64,000 nt of DNA from Homarus americanus. Taxonomy: Eukaryota > Arthropoda > Malacostraca > Decapoda > Nephropidae. Made by a program: the position numbers and the translations under genes. This document shows, one piece after another, positions 47,242 through 57,349 of the stretch; the first letter of the stretch is position 1, and every line of letters begins with the position of its first letter. The notes below the pieces were generated by a model. The model ran no database searches and was not told where the DNA came from. It saw only the letters and a program-made list of their open reading frames with translations. The stretch is taken from NCBI RefSeq assembly GCF_018991925.1, contig NW_024752024.1, forward strand, positions 36,405 to 100,404, read 5' to 3'.

Positions 47242-47454
47242 TAAATCTGGATACATTTACTTTACTTTTAAATAAGTTATTAGTGGTGTTGGTAAAAGGT
47301 GGGAGTACTGAATTTTCATAAGATTTCAAGCGTACCACTCTAGCAAAAATGAAAACTTTTCAAATTCAAGATATCACATGACCTCTGCACATAGAACTAC
47401 ATCATTAATACCATGGGCCGATTTTTCAAACTCCAAAAAAAAAATTCGGGCCTG

Positions 47455-47468
47455 TATGACAATCCCTA
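47455..47468 (-). repeat. Terminal inverted repeat, right, copy 1
   Basis: The plus strand reads tatgacaatcccta, the imperfect inverse of 44540-44553. Confidence 0.75.
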
Positions 47469-47477
47469 ATACTACCC
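47469..47477. repeat. 9-bp target-site duplication, right, transposon copy 1
   Basis: The bases atactaccc are identical to 44531-44539. Confidence 0.8.
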
Positions 47478-48440
47478 TCTCTTTTGATGTAAAAGTTTTA
47501 TTGTCAATCAAGTATTATAATTTCAATTTCAATTTCAATATTCAAGGCTCCCTGAATTTCTAAGTCTGGAGATGTTACATCAACGCTCATTCATCGAGCA
47601 CCTTTGACTCACACTAACTAAAATATTTCACAAACTTTTATTTTTTCAAACTTCTGGCTTTAGTAACAGGTGGTGAGCCTGACATTACAAAGCTTGCCTA
47701 GTCTGTAATTACTATTTAGTAATAATTTCACTCACACTTTGAAGAATAAAGCTTTTCGAGTTTCTCCAATAAAAGTATTTACATACTTCAAGCATTTTTG
47801 CATAATACTCAATTTATCATAAATTATATTTACTGACATACTGTATCTGCAGGCAAACGTATATTAACCAATCATAATCACTGTTACAAATAAATTTCAT
47901 AAAATTTCACACTATACTAATACCCATGGGTTGCCAAGTACCACCAACCAGTCACTGGGCGTGTAGCAAGTTAATTTCTCCCCCAACTGATCATTCTGGA
48001 GTCGTGCTGCTGCTCGCGCTGCTACAAAGTTTATGTTAAAATTCTCCATTTCAAAGGGATTAAGATCAAGTTAACTAATAAATCAATAAATTAATTCCTC
48101 CTGAAATTCGTGCTTGTTATGATGTGTAACTTAGTTATGCATTACGATTATTTGTAGACTGAGTCATGACTCGTCGGTCTTATCAATAGGATATTATTAT
48201 TGGACAGTTAATAATCACAAGGTTTTCTAGCATGTAAGCAAATTTCATGTCGTATTCAGCCTTAGTTTTCACTTGTCAACTCGTAGTATAATATATTGAA
48301 GTTCAAAATAAAGTTTAAAAAGGAAAAAAAGAACAGGCCCCAAATTGAGTTAATTCTGAACAAGTGTTGCCAGTTCAAGATCTTGGACAGAAAGGCACTC
48401 ATTTGTTAATTCGAGACTTTACCGGACAAGCAAACCATTA
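47478..48440. other. AT-rich intergenic stretch, no gene seen
   Basis: This stretch is AT-rich with no convincing open frame. A short (AATTTC)n run lies at about 47,518-47,540. Nothing I recognise as a repeat or RNA gene is present. It is the longest part of the right half without identifiable mobile DNA. Confidence 0.5.
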
Positions 48441-50490
48441 GTTACGGGCTATTTGAAACTTCTAGTTAACTTCTTCCCCGAGAAGTCCGTCAGATCACAC
48501 CCAGCTGACTTGACTAGGATTACACCTAAGATCAAAAGACTTATGCAGCAGGTAAACAGCACCTTTTATCTCAATGACCACAACCGCTACAGGTCCCTTC
48601 GCAACCAAATCATCCGTGAAATACGCACTGCAAAGAAGTCTCACTACCCAACCAAGTTGCAACACTTGAAACAGACCAACAACATTCAGTTGTATGGTAA
48701 ACTTAAAGAACTCTGTGGACTAAACAATAAGACACACTCCCCTCCCCTTTCTTAGCCATCTCACTAATGTTGACGCAGAGGAATCAAACAACCAATTCGC
48801 AACTATATGCCAGACTCTCCCCCGGCTTGACACAACCAGTCATCCTGCTTTCCTACCAGCTCCCTTTCCCACTGACTTAGTTTAAGTATTTGAAGTAGCA
48901 AAACGTCTAGACAAACTGAAGTTAAAACGCTCCACCACCCTCATTTATTACAATCAATGAAATCTACAAGGAGTTCTCCCCGGAATTAGCTAACCCCTCT
49001 GCTCCTTCATCAATGCTTCCCTCAGCCGAGCAAGATGCCCAGCTGACTGGAAGACCTCATATGTGGGACCAGTGCCCAATTCAACCAGCCCACAATCCTT
49101 AAATGAGCTACGACCATTGCAATCGCCACAATACCCAGCTTAATATGTGAAAGTTTCGTGTTTGACTGGGCTGATGCTGATACTGCAGGCGCCATAGATC
49201 CTCAACAATTTGGCAATATGAAATCTTCCTCCACCACTCACTGTCTTGCCAGCTTTCACGACTACATAACCGACATCTGGAAAACGAAAACGTCTGTGGC
49301 TGTCGCCTTCATTGACTTCACCAAAGCATTTGACCTAGTCGACCACAATTTAATCATCAACAAAACTATCGACTTTGGGTTTTGAAGAAGTCTTATACCA
49401 TGGCTTACAGACTTCCTTAGTGACCGACGCCAAGCCATACACTTCCGAGGGGGCTGTCTCCACTTTTCAGTCATTCACCTGTGGAGTCCCCCAAGGCACC
49501 AAGATGGGACAGTTCTCTTTTTTATGCTTGTCAATGATGCCATAAGAGAAACCCCTGCTCGTTGGAAATATTATCGTCGATTCCACCATTGGGATCAGTG
49601 TCAACAGCTCGGCTCCCGACTATAACGCCTTCCAGGATTTAATGAACAGTCTCCAAAATTGGGCCACCAACAACCACGTCACCATCTACCTAACCAAGAC
49701 CATGGTTACGCACTTCAACTTCTCCTCCGACGTTGTCCCACCTCCTTCTATTACTTAGGGCCCCAACACACTCCAGGTTGTAGATCACTTCCTCGGCGTC
49801 ACTATAGATAACAAACTCCAGTTTCCGTCTCCACCTCCTCCGCCGACTCAAGTCCTTCGATGTTCCTTCGCCCGAGCTCCTCGGTGTTTACTTAACATTC
49901 ATACTTCCCAAACTCAACCCCTGCCTGGTCTTCCTCCCTAAATGCTACACAACGTAATCACCTCGAAAAAGTACAAAAAAGGGCATGCAAGATTATTCTC
50001 TCCCCTTCCACCCACATATCTTGAAGCCCTCAACACACTGACCCTCTCGGCTCTCTCTGACCATCACCACGACCTCATCTGCAAATTTGGTGAGAAGCTT
50101 CTGCACCATCCTCGACACCGGCTCCTACTACCACCCGATAGCCCTCGTCCGCAAATTTCTGTTCGATAACACAACCGCATCCAGCCCATACGAGCACGTA
50201 CTGATCGTTATAAGAACAGCCCAGTCCCAACCATTGTAAAAATTATAAACAACTTGTAATCAACCAGTGTATTTTCTCTCAGTCAATCTTACCATTTTGC
50301 ACTGTCACTATGTTGAAATGGCCTGTAGTATGTATGACCTGTTCCCCACCTAGTTATTACATATCATATTTGTATCACATTTTACTTGTATTTATTTAAC
50401 AAAAAGAGACCCATTCCCCAATAATGCACACAGGCCAACCGGCCTATTGCAGACTCCTTATTTTCTTATGTTCTTATGTTCTTATCTTAA
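48441..50490 (+). pseudogene. CR1/L2-like non-LTR retrotransposon remnant (reverse transcriptase)
   Basis: The piece at 48453-48755 holds the linker upstream of the polymerase (RYRSLRNQIIREIRTAKKSH). Reverse transcriptase motif A, FIDFTKAFD, is at 49308-49334. Motif B, CGVPQGT, is at 49480-49500 in another frame. A degraded VDST-like motif C follows near 49,575, then LQNWATNNHVTI and a thumb region to about 50,170. The 3' end has gcacacaggccaaccggcc and three 8-bp units of ttcttatg (50463-50486). Short 8-bp terminal repeats are a hallmark of CR1-type LINEs. The enzyme would copy its own RNA at a nicked target. At least five frame changes and in-frame stops make this copy dead. No endonuclease domain is recognisable, so it is 5'-truncated. 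Confidence 0.65.
50463..50486 (+). repeat. 8-bp x3 terminal microsatellite of the LINE
   Basis: Three adjacent units read ttcttatg, ttcttatg, ttcttatc and form the 3' end of the LINE remnant. Confidence 0.75.
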
Positions 50491-51434
50491 TTAAGGAAAA
50501 ATTTCATCCACGAAAAATAGAACTCCTTTTCTCAGCTGGGGCAGGGTCCACCTGGTAGTACTATAACCGGGCCTAATTAGGCTTGGTTGGCAGTCGCTCT
50601 TTTCCCTACTATAAAGTAGTGGGAGTACACCAGCTCCTGCAGACTGAGTGAATGAAGGGTCACACTCTGGGTCCCAGAACTCTCCATGGTGCTGGTAGTC
50701 ATTAGGAACTTTCATCTCCTCAGCATTGGGTGTAGTTGGGGTGTTTAACCAAGTTCTGGTGATAGGTCAACGACCCTATGGTTGATCACACACGCTGGAC
50801 GTATGAGTTCCTCTTAGAGAATTGTTTGGGCTAAAGTGCTGGGAAGTACGGTGCATCCTGAACAAATGTTGTGAAGCATGTTACTGGTATTGGTGGAGAA
50901 ATGCACTCATGACTCATGAACCTAGAAGTAGAGTAATGAAAAATAAGCGGAAAAGCAGTCTGCCTGACGAGTCATGAGTGATTTTTTCTGGGGGGCACCT
51001 TTTAGAGTCTTCCTGTGGGTGCATGCCTCTGGGCAGATTAGTAGTTAAAATCTTGGTTCTGTACATTGTGCTAATTCCTAGATTTAACATTTCACTAGTC
51101 ATTCCAGATAGGCTATGAATGACCCGTTCTTGGTAATATGACTAACTAAGATTTTATTCTAGGATGAATATTATTTTGTCTGATGCAATTAATGTATTTG
51201 CATGCAAGTAATATTTTTTGAATATTTTATCATATTAAGAGTGATCGCTGATGGAGGATGCATTGAGGGATTGATCCAGATAAGTTCCTCTCTCTTGTGT
51301 GTTACTAATTTTTTTGTACTATTTTTCCTACTGTGTCATTAATATCTTTTTTCATTATTAAAGTAAGTAATGCATGTAAGGAATTAATCAGGTGTTTATT
51401 GTACAATTTATATCTTTCTATGAAACTATTCCTA
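50491..51434. other. Unassigned intergenic sequence
   Basis: No gene is supported; open frames are short and lack recognisable domains. A perfect 12-bp inverted repeat, cactcatgactc (50904-50915) with gagtcatgagtg (50969-50980), flanks 53 bases. The last 300 bases are AT-rich and run into the target duplication of the LTR element. Confidence 0.45.
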
Positions 51435-51439
51435 TTACC
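51435..51439. repeat. 5-bp target-site duplication, left, gypsy element
   Basis: The bases ttacc lie just before the TGTATGATAT start of the 5' LTR and recur directly after the 3' LTR at 57290-57294. With the preceding a the match extends to six bases. Confidence 0.75.
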
Positions 51440-51813
51440 TGTATGATATATATGGACACAAAGTAGTACCTTCAGCTGTGTGGCTATTATATTACTCTTA
51501 TATTACTCCATTAATTATGTATAGTAAAGTATTACAGAACATGTATTAATTCTATGTAATATTCCACGACAGTACCATGTTATGTATATAAATTATCATA
51601 TTTATACTTTATGTATTCAGCTGAATGCTGGCATCTGTACATCCCAGCGCAGTAATACATATAGAGAGAGTGAAGACAGAGTCTGCGGGTGCTGAAGCAG
51701 CCCTGGGTCCTTCTGTATATATCTCCGTACGAGAATAGAACCTACTTTAAGACAATGCGTTTGTGTATACCGGGTAGTATAGAACATTTTAGGGGTATCC
51801 AAGACACGCTAGA
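51440..51813 (+). repeat. 5' LTR of the gypsy element
   Basis: It is about 374 bp and aligns along its whole length with 56897-57289. Shared landmarks include aaagtagtaccttcagctg, gtattacagaacatg, gaatgctggcatctgtac and gagaatagaacctac. A tatataaatt sequence near 51,585 may be its TATA box. The end is set by the following TGGCGCAG site and by the target duplication; an end two bases earlier is possible. Confidence 0.88.
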
Positions 51814-51830
51814 TGGCGCAGTGATTATTT
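51814..51830 (+). other. Primer-binding site
   Basis: The sequence tggcgcagtgattattt begins directly after the 5' LTR. TGGCGCAG at this place is a common start of tRNA-primer sites in gypsy elements. The matching tRNA cannot be named from this alone. Confidence 0.55.
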
Positions 51831-52147
51831 CGTGAAATACAGTGGACTAAGCTTCCACCAGAGTCTGTTATCATGCCTCGCTCTTCAGTTTCATCTTCAG
51901 CAAGACTACTACAAAGCCTAGACTTCACTGCCAGGAAGTGCTATGCTGTGCTACAGTGCTGTGCTGTGAAGGAAGTGTTTTGGTTGTGTATTTTAATCAT
52001 AATTGTTCGTGCAGCAGGTCAGACGATCAAGTGAGCGGCCCGACAGCACGTGGCTCTCCGCCTCTGGTCTGAGGGTGACTGAGGAACCAGGCCGACGCTG
52101 CCCACCTGCCCATGCCTGGCAGCGCGCCAAGTCTCCCTCCTGCCAGG

Positions 52148-52164
52148 CACACACACACACACAC
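52148..52164. repeat. (AC)n microsatellite
   Basis: A short pure run of alternating c and a lies within the untranslated leader of the gypsy element. Confidence 0.8.
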
Positions 52165-52370
52165 GATTCACCTTATATTTTTCTTGTGACTTAATGCAGA
52201 CTTCTGTAATCTGTGCATAGGATTACGAGGGGCTGGGACCCGGGTCTTGCACAGATAGAGCATATAAGCAGTCGGCATGTCTCACAGGGATCAAATGATA
52301 CCCTGACGATGGGGGTTACGAGCCGCAGGAGACCTTCCCCACCCACGCTCACGCCCCACGCTCCCCTACA

Positions 52371-53697
52371 GTGACAACGCCGAGTCAACCACAGAATCTC
52401 CTAGCTCGCCGCGAAAGCAGCCTCCATGCATGCGCCCACAGATCTCCGCCAACTGATAAAGGGATGGAAACTTCGACGCCCAGGACGATATTGCAAGGAG
52501 AGAAGAGGAACATATCTGGTACAGGGAAGTCTGAAAACGGCGCCATGAAGAGGAAACAACGCAGAGAACTTGAAGACATTCAGAAGTGAGGATGATCTTA
52601 GAAGTAAGGAGGATCAAGCCAGATTTGAAGTCTTGATTTCTCTGTTAGCCCCTACAACGATCTACCGTGACAAGATTCGTCTGCCATTACTGACGTTGAT
52701 GCTGCATTAGGAGTGTACTGCAGTACTCATTTCCCAGAGTCGATCAACAACACCTCAAAAGGCTGCAGTACAGACGCCTTTCCTCTGATGTCTGACGCTT
52801 CTTATCAGATGTTTCAGGAAATTGGCGTCGACGCTGGCAAGATCATAAACAATGGTTGACTTGTCAAAGTTTATCACAGCCGAAACAATGATATAGCTTC
52901 AGAGCAAAGTTTGTCCTTAGAGACATTAAACGTACTCGGAGCACACACTTCAAGTGCCTCCTACGACAACTCTGGGATTAGAGGCCAGTTTCGACAAGTT
53001 GCAGGAACACGTCAAGGGACAGCGAACGAAGCACTCAGAAGAAGAGAACTCCTCCAATGTAAGAGTTTGATGGAGTAACCCTTTGACGCATTTTTTGTAA
53101 GGCTCAAAAGGTGTTTGAGGAAGTTGATGTTTGTCCCGACATTCTCAAGTCTGGGAAGAGACACAACCTTTTGTCAATCATTTTAACGGTGTCCGAGACA
53201 GCTAGTTCAGCCGCCTCATTTCCTCGACCCCCACTTCTCCCTTCAAGATGTTGTTACGAAATGTCGAGAGCGACGAGGCCGCCACAGGTGTGCGACTTCA
53301 GCTTTACGCTCATTAACCCGACCAGGTGAGGGGGATGTCTCCCACAGAAAGTGGCCAGCAGCGTAACCCCCACCCCCTCACCCTCCAGCTACACCTTCAG
53401 CAGCAGCTTTGTGTAACAGCTGTGCGAGACAGCATAATGCCTCCCAGTACCCAGCTCAAAGCGTGCAGAAGCTGTGACCGCCAGGTCACTGGGCTTACAC
53501 AGTCAAGTGCCCTGCTATCAAAGTTCAGCAGACTTTGTGGTCGTGTGGGCCATTATGACAAATGTTGTCGTAAGAAGACACGGAAAGGACACCACCTAGG
53601 ATCCAAGAACTCATCCTCAGGTAGTGCTCGCCCGCCCCCTCCTTCTGGCAAGCATCAAGACGCTGTGTCCAGTCAGGTTCCTGCTGTCGGTACATAG
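52371..53697 (+). pseudogene. gag: gag remnant of the gypsy element
   Basis: Gag would form the particle that packages the element's RNA. Pieces are spread over at least three frames: a basic N-terminal stretch (52371-52589), a capsid-like segment with ALRRRELLQCKS and FDAFFVRLKR (about 53,025-53,110) and EEVDVCPDILKSG (53,117-53,155), and a nucleocapsid-type knuckle CGRVGHYDKCCRKK (about 53,536-53,577). The expected preceding Cys/His knuckle is split by a frame change. RELLQCK followed by FDAFFVRLK is a familiar signature of arthropod gypsy gag proteins. Stops and frameshifts make it non-functional. Confidence 0.65.
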
Positions 53698-53727
53698 TTC
53701 CACAGACACGACGCCCCAGCGCCATCA

Positions 53728-54132
53728 ATGTCGTCATTTCTACGTAACTCGTCATCCAGTCTTCAGATGTTACCTGACACCGGTGCTGACGTCTCAGTAT
53801 CATCCACAACACTTAGCAAGTTTAAATACCCTGAGCAACCTACAGCCCCTCCTCAGACAACGAAACTGACAGCTGATGGTCTCCAAAGATGGCTCCAGCT
53901 TAGATCTTTCTGGCCACCCCTTACCTTGGTAAAGGTCTTGTTTTGGCCCGGATTGATGTTCATGATGGTATCCCGATTCGCTTATCATATGGCCATTGTC
54001 AAGAGTTGGCCATTATTTCCAAGGAATTCTAAACCAATTTTAAAGATCAATTCATGTCAACAGGTTCAAGGAATTCCTATCTCTACTAACACGTCCCTTC
54101 TGACAAGCATACCTTCTCAAGGAGTTTGCTGA
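53728..54132 (+). pseudogene. pol: Aspartic protease region of the gypsy element
   Basis: The open piece contains MLPDTGADVSV with the catalytic DTGA at 53776-53787, the signature of retroelement aspartic proteases that cleave Gag-Pol. The second half of the domain runs into altered frames (about 53,870-54,120). It follows the gag zinc knuckle by about 200 bases, as expected. The active site itself is intact, but the surrounding frame is not. Confidence 0.7.
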
Positions 54133-54133
54133 C

Positions 54134-54868
54134 TTGTTGGTTATCAAGAAATCTTTAGATCCACAACACTCGCCGATGTGTGGTCCAACGGCGAAGATTC
54201 ATCTTAAGGATGGTGCTACACCTTTTGCCATCCACACCCCTCGTTTGATTCTCACGCCTAAGGAGCTAGTTAGACAAGAGCTTGACTCCATGGTTGCTCA
54301 GGGAATCATCAAACTGGCCGAGACGAACCTTCACCTTGGTGCCACCCTCTCGTCCCTGCTGCCAAACTCTCGTGGTGGAGGCGAATCACCACCGATCTGT
54401 CGAAACTTAACCAGCAAGTTTCGTCCAGCCTAATTCTTCACCCACACCCTTCGCAAATGTTCGAAGTGTGGACCCGAAGGCGAAGTTTTTACAACTATGG
54501 ACGCCTTATGTGGTTATTGGCAGATCGAGTTGGTCAAAGAAGATCAGCATTTGACTACATTCATCACACCATTTGGGAGATATCAGTATTGCAGAGGCCC
54601 CATGGGATTTGCTGCCACGGGTGATGCATTCTGGTCACTGCAGACGCGGTCCTTCAAGGATTCACGAATTGTGTCAAGGTGGTTGATGATATCTACTCCA
54701 CGCACGGCGACCACTTCGCCCACCTCTCCCCGGATATACGGTAAGTTCTCACCAGATGTCGAAAAGTTCGGGATTACCTCAACGCTGGACAAGTTTGTAG
54801 TTTTCGCCGCACCATCAGTGGAACTTCTGTGGGTACACTCTCTCGAAAGCATCAGCATCGCTAGCTGA
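54134..54868 (+). pseudogene. pol: Reverse transcriptase region of the gypsy element
   Basis: This part copies the RNA into DNA. The first piece (54134-54433) has ATPFAIHTPR then KELVRQELDSMVAQGII, the N-terminal fingers of gypsy polymerases. The second (54497-54868) has TMDALCGYWQIELV with the motif-A aspartate, then TFITPFGRYQYCRGPMGFA. The catalytic motif reads VVDD at 54679-54690 but lies one frame away from the preceding block, so a frameshift separates the active-site aspartates. A stop at about 54,431 separates the two pieces. The copy is non-functional. Confidence 0.8.
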
Positions 54869-54999
54869 CCCGGAGAAAGTAAGTGGAATCAGGGATTTTC
54901 CAACCCCGCTGCCAACCAGACACACAGACTCTGTTCTTTTTTTGGGTCTGGTCAATCAGCTGGCTGAATTTACACCTGACATCTCCGCCGCAGCCCAGT

Positions 55000-55560
55000 A
55001 GCTGTTACGCTTTCCCCTGCTGAGCCCCAGGAGGACATTCCCAGACCCCAGATCATCAAGAGGCCTTCCAGCGAGTCACTGGCAGGCCCTCGTAAGTCCA
55101 CCTGTCCTCGCCTGGGTTACGACCCAGCCCTCACCCACCGTCCTCTCTCTCTCTCCAGACTGACGCCTCCAGACTCTACGGCGTTGGTTACGCCCTTCTG
55201 CGTGACCATGGCGGTGGACAATCAGCTTTTAATTCCAGTGTGGATCCCGGTTCCCTGACTTCGACGCTGAGACCCGATATGCCACGATAGGAGCTTCGGA
55301 GATGTTGGCTGTTGTTCGCGATGGCGAAGTGCCGCCTACCTGATAGGACTTTCAGCACTTTACCCTCTTCTACGGATCATCGCCCTCTTATACCTATAAT
55401 CAATCACTACTTTTGGATGCAGAGAGAACCCTCGCCTTCAACGTCTGAAAGAGAAGTTCTCGCCTTATCTCTTCACGGCTGTGTGGCGTGCGGGTAAGCT
55501 GTTGTGCATCCCGGATGCCCTGTCCTGCCGCTTCTGTCATCAGTCGCCCCAATTTGAGGA
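55000..55560 (+). pseudogene. pol: RNase H region of the gypsy element
   Basis: The sequence QTDASRLYGVGYALL is encoded around 55,156-55,200, with the TDAS motif at 55159-55170 carrying the first catalytic aspartate of gypsy RNase H. Downstream pieces (55312-55497) include ITNHY-like and DHRPLIPI sequences, close to the usual TDHRPLI block (here STDHRPLIPI). Several frame changes occur. Confidence 0.7.
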
Positions 55561-55599
55561 CGATGTTGTGGTTCTACAGCTGCTGCATCCCTTTAAGTC

Positions 55600-56740
55600 A
55601 GTAGTTTCTATTGAAGGCATGTCTTCACATCAGAAGAGCTCCACATAAGCATGATGCAGACAAGACCCTTGAAGATCTCCGCACTGCAGCCCGGGCCGAC
55701 CCTTCCTACATCCGCCTGTCGACTGCGTGTCTCAGGGATTTCCATCTAACCGATACGACCTTCATGAATCGCTTATCCTGGTACTGGAAAATACGCGAGG
55801 ACCTTCACAGACGGAGACCTCGTCTGTATGGTCCACGAGTAGTCATTCTGCTGCTCCTACGCTGCCGTACCTTGACCCGCCACCACGACAGCCATCGAGG
55901 AGTGGAGTCACCGCTGACGGGCGAAGCAGACTGTATTTGGCCCGAATCGGCGACATTGCAAGTATTCGTCCGTGCCTGTGAGCCGTGCCAGATCTCTGCA
56001 AATCCAGCCAGCAACACAGGAACCTTTAATGTGCGACGACAACCTTCAAGATCCTTCGAGTCTGTGTCGGCCGATTTCTTGCGGTAGCAGGGAAGTCCTT
56101 CCTCGTCATTGCCGGACTGACTGTCTGGATGGCCTGTTGTCGTCCCCTGTGGTAGTGATACAACGGCTACTGCTACCATCCGGAACTTCAGGCATTACTT
56201 CAGAGAAGCTGGTGTTCCCCTCCGCCTCAGGACTGATGTGGAGGACCCCAGTTCACCAGCCATGAGTTCCGACTTCATGGACCGCCAGAGTCCAGTCGCG
56301 CCTTGACCTCGCCCCCACTACCTCAGGAAATATCGACTGCGAGGTGACTTCTGATCGAGGTTTGTTGGAGCATGCAACACCCCGAACTTCACCGGACGCC
56401 CCCAGCCCAGGTCTCATACGGACATCATCTCAGGTCTTGTGTTCCTGCCCACCCAAAGTCTTTTTTCTCAAGAGGGCAGGCCATACCAGTGAATGTGACC
56501 GCTGCAAAAGCAGAACGAGCCGCAGATGCTGCTGCTCGGCATGACTGTCATGCCCGCCCCCTTCCCAGGTTGAGTATCGGCCAGCAGATCAGATTCAAGA
56601 TCCGGCATCCTCACCGCTGGGACAAGGTTAGTTGTTATGGGTATTGGTCGGTCCAGGACTACCAAGTGCGGCCCTTCCTAGTGGTAGAGCATGGTGGAGG
56701 AACCGTCGTTTCCCTCCGACCTGTGGAGCTGCCTTAGTGC
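55600..56740 (+). pseudogene. pol: Integrase region of the gypsy element
   Basis: Integrase inserts the DNA copy. Pieces lie in three frames: an N-terminal zinc-binding region with HHDSHRG (about 55,880-55,900) and CEPCQ (55,977-55,991); the start of the catalytic core with RSFESVSADF (about 56,050-56,080); a core continuation around 56,085-56,270 in other frames; and a C-terminal region with SIGQQIRFKIRHPHRWDK then VEHGGGTVVSLRPVELP (56,570-56,734). Its last residues precede the 3' LTR by about 160 bases. No chromodomain is recognisable. Confidence 0.72.
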
Positions 56741-56883
56741 TGACCCCTTCCCAGTTGAGTCCCCCTAATGTTGATGTCTCTAAAGTAAACTATCCCCACC
56801 TTGTGCTTCTGCCCCAGTACTCCGCAGGTCCGCTTGACTCCAGAAACAGAAAAGGTCCGCTCAAGATGAAACTATGAGCGTAT

Positions 56884-56896
56884 AGGGGGAGGGAGG
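56884..56896 (+). other. Polypurine tract
   Basis: The purine run aggggga gggagg lies immediately before the 3' LTR, where plus-strand DNA synthesis of LTR elements is primed. Confidence 0.65.
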
Positions 56897-57289
56897 TGTA
56901 TGATATATAAGGACAATAAAGTAGTACCTTCAGCTGTGTATTATTATATTACTTTATATTACTCCATTAATTATGTGTATAGTAAAGTATTACAGAACAT
57001 GTATTAATTCTATGTAATATCTCCATTTATTGTGCACCATGTTATGTATATAAATTATCATATTTATACTTTTATGTATTCAGTTGTGAATGCTGGCATC
57101 TGTACATCCCAGCGCGCAGTAATACATATAGAGAGTGAAGACAGAGTCTTCGTGGTGTTGAAGCGAGCTCCTGGGTCCTTCTGTATATATCTCCCGTACG
57201 AGAATAGAACCTACTTTTAAGACATCACGTGTTTGTGTATACCCTCAGTAGTATAGAACATTTTGTGGGTATCCAAGACACACGTCAGA
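56897..57289 (+). repeat. 3' LTR of the gypsy element
   Basis: It is about 393 bp and the direct counterpart of 51440-51813, 19 bp longer through small indels. It ends in acacgtcaga before the TTACC duplication. Confidence 0.88.
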
Positions 57290-57294
57290 TTACC
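57290..57294. repeat. 5-bp target-site duplication, right, gypsy element
   Basis: The bases ttacc match 51435-51439. Confidence 0.72.
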
Positions 57295-57349
57295 CACTCC
57301 TCCTTCCATTTCGAGGAGTCGTTGTAAGGCTATTCTTCGTAGGCTAAAC

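Larger units (their letters stand above)
44540..47468 (+). mobile_element. DNA transposon of unassigned superfamily, copy 1 (full-size)
   Basis: The element is 2,929 bp. Its left end, tagggtgtgtcata, and the reverse complement of its right end, tagggattgtcata, match at 12 of 14 positions. Both flanks carry the identical 9-bp atactaccc. About 111 bp inside the left end lies ttttcctaggtaaatttta; in copy 2 the inverted partner of this sequence is preserved near the right end. The interior holds a frameshifted gene (from ATG 44820) and an AATAAA at 47236. A second copy lies at 61645-63738. Duplication length and ends could fit several superfamilies (Mutator-like elements give 9-bp duplications), but I do not recognise the protein as any of them. 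Confidence 0.8.
51440..57289 (+). mobile_element. Ty3/gypsy LTR retrotransposon, structurally complete but decayed
   Basis: The element has two long terminal repeats starting TGTATGATATATA, a TGGCGCAG primer-binding-like site right after the 5' LTR (51814), gag and pol pieces in the order protease, reverse transcriptase, RNase H, integrase, and a purine tract (about 56,884-56,896) just before the 3' LTR. A TTACC duplication flanks it. The order with integrase last is diagnostic of Ty3/gypsy rather than Ty1/copia. Many frameshifts and stops break gag and pol. The two LTRs differ by numerous small indels and substitutions, so the insertion is not recent, or the consensus is noisy. No envelope gene is seen. 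Confidence 0.9.

Noticed and set aside
44540..47468. Pair of host gene paralogues at 44.8 and 61.9 kb
   Set aside because: The homology covers non-coding ends as well, stops at inverted repeats and is flanked by target duplications, so it is a transposon rather than a duplicated host gene.
44540..47468. Assignment to hAT, P, Mutator, piggyBac or other named superfamilies
   Set aside because: The 9-bp duplication and TAGGG ends alone do not decide, no diagnostic domain (BED, THAP, SWIM, RW) is visible, and the protein is unfamiliar. I left it unassigned.
47478..48440. Possible host exon in the AT-rich stretch
   Set aside because: No open frame of useful length with matching splice sites or recognisable protein sequence is present.
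55805..56179. Minus-strand open frame across the integrase region
   Set aside because: It is a shadow of the plus-strand integrase, which carries recognisable zinc-binding and core motifs.
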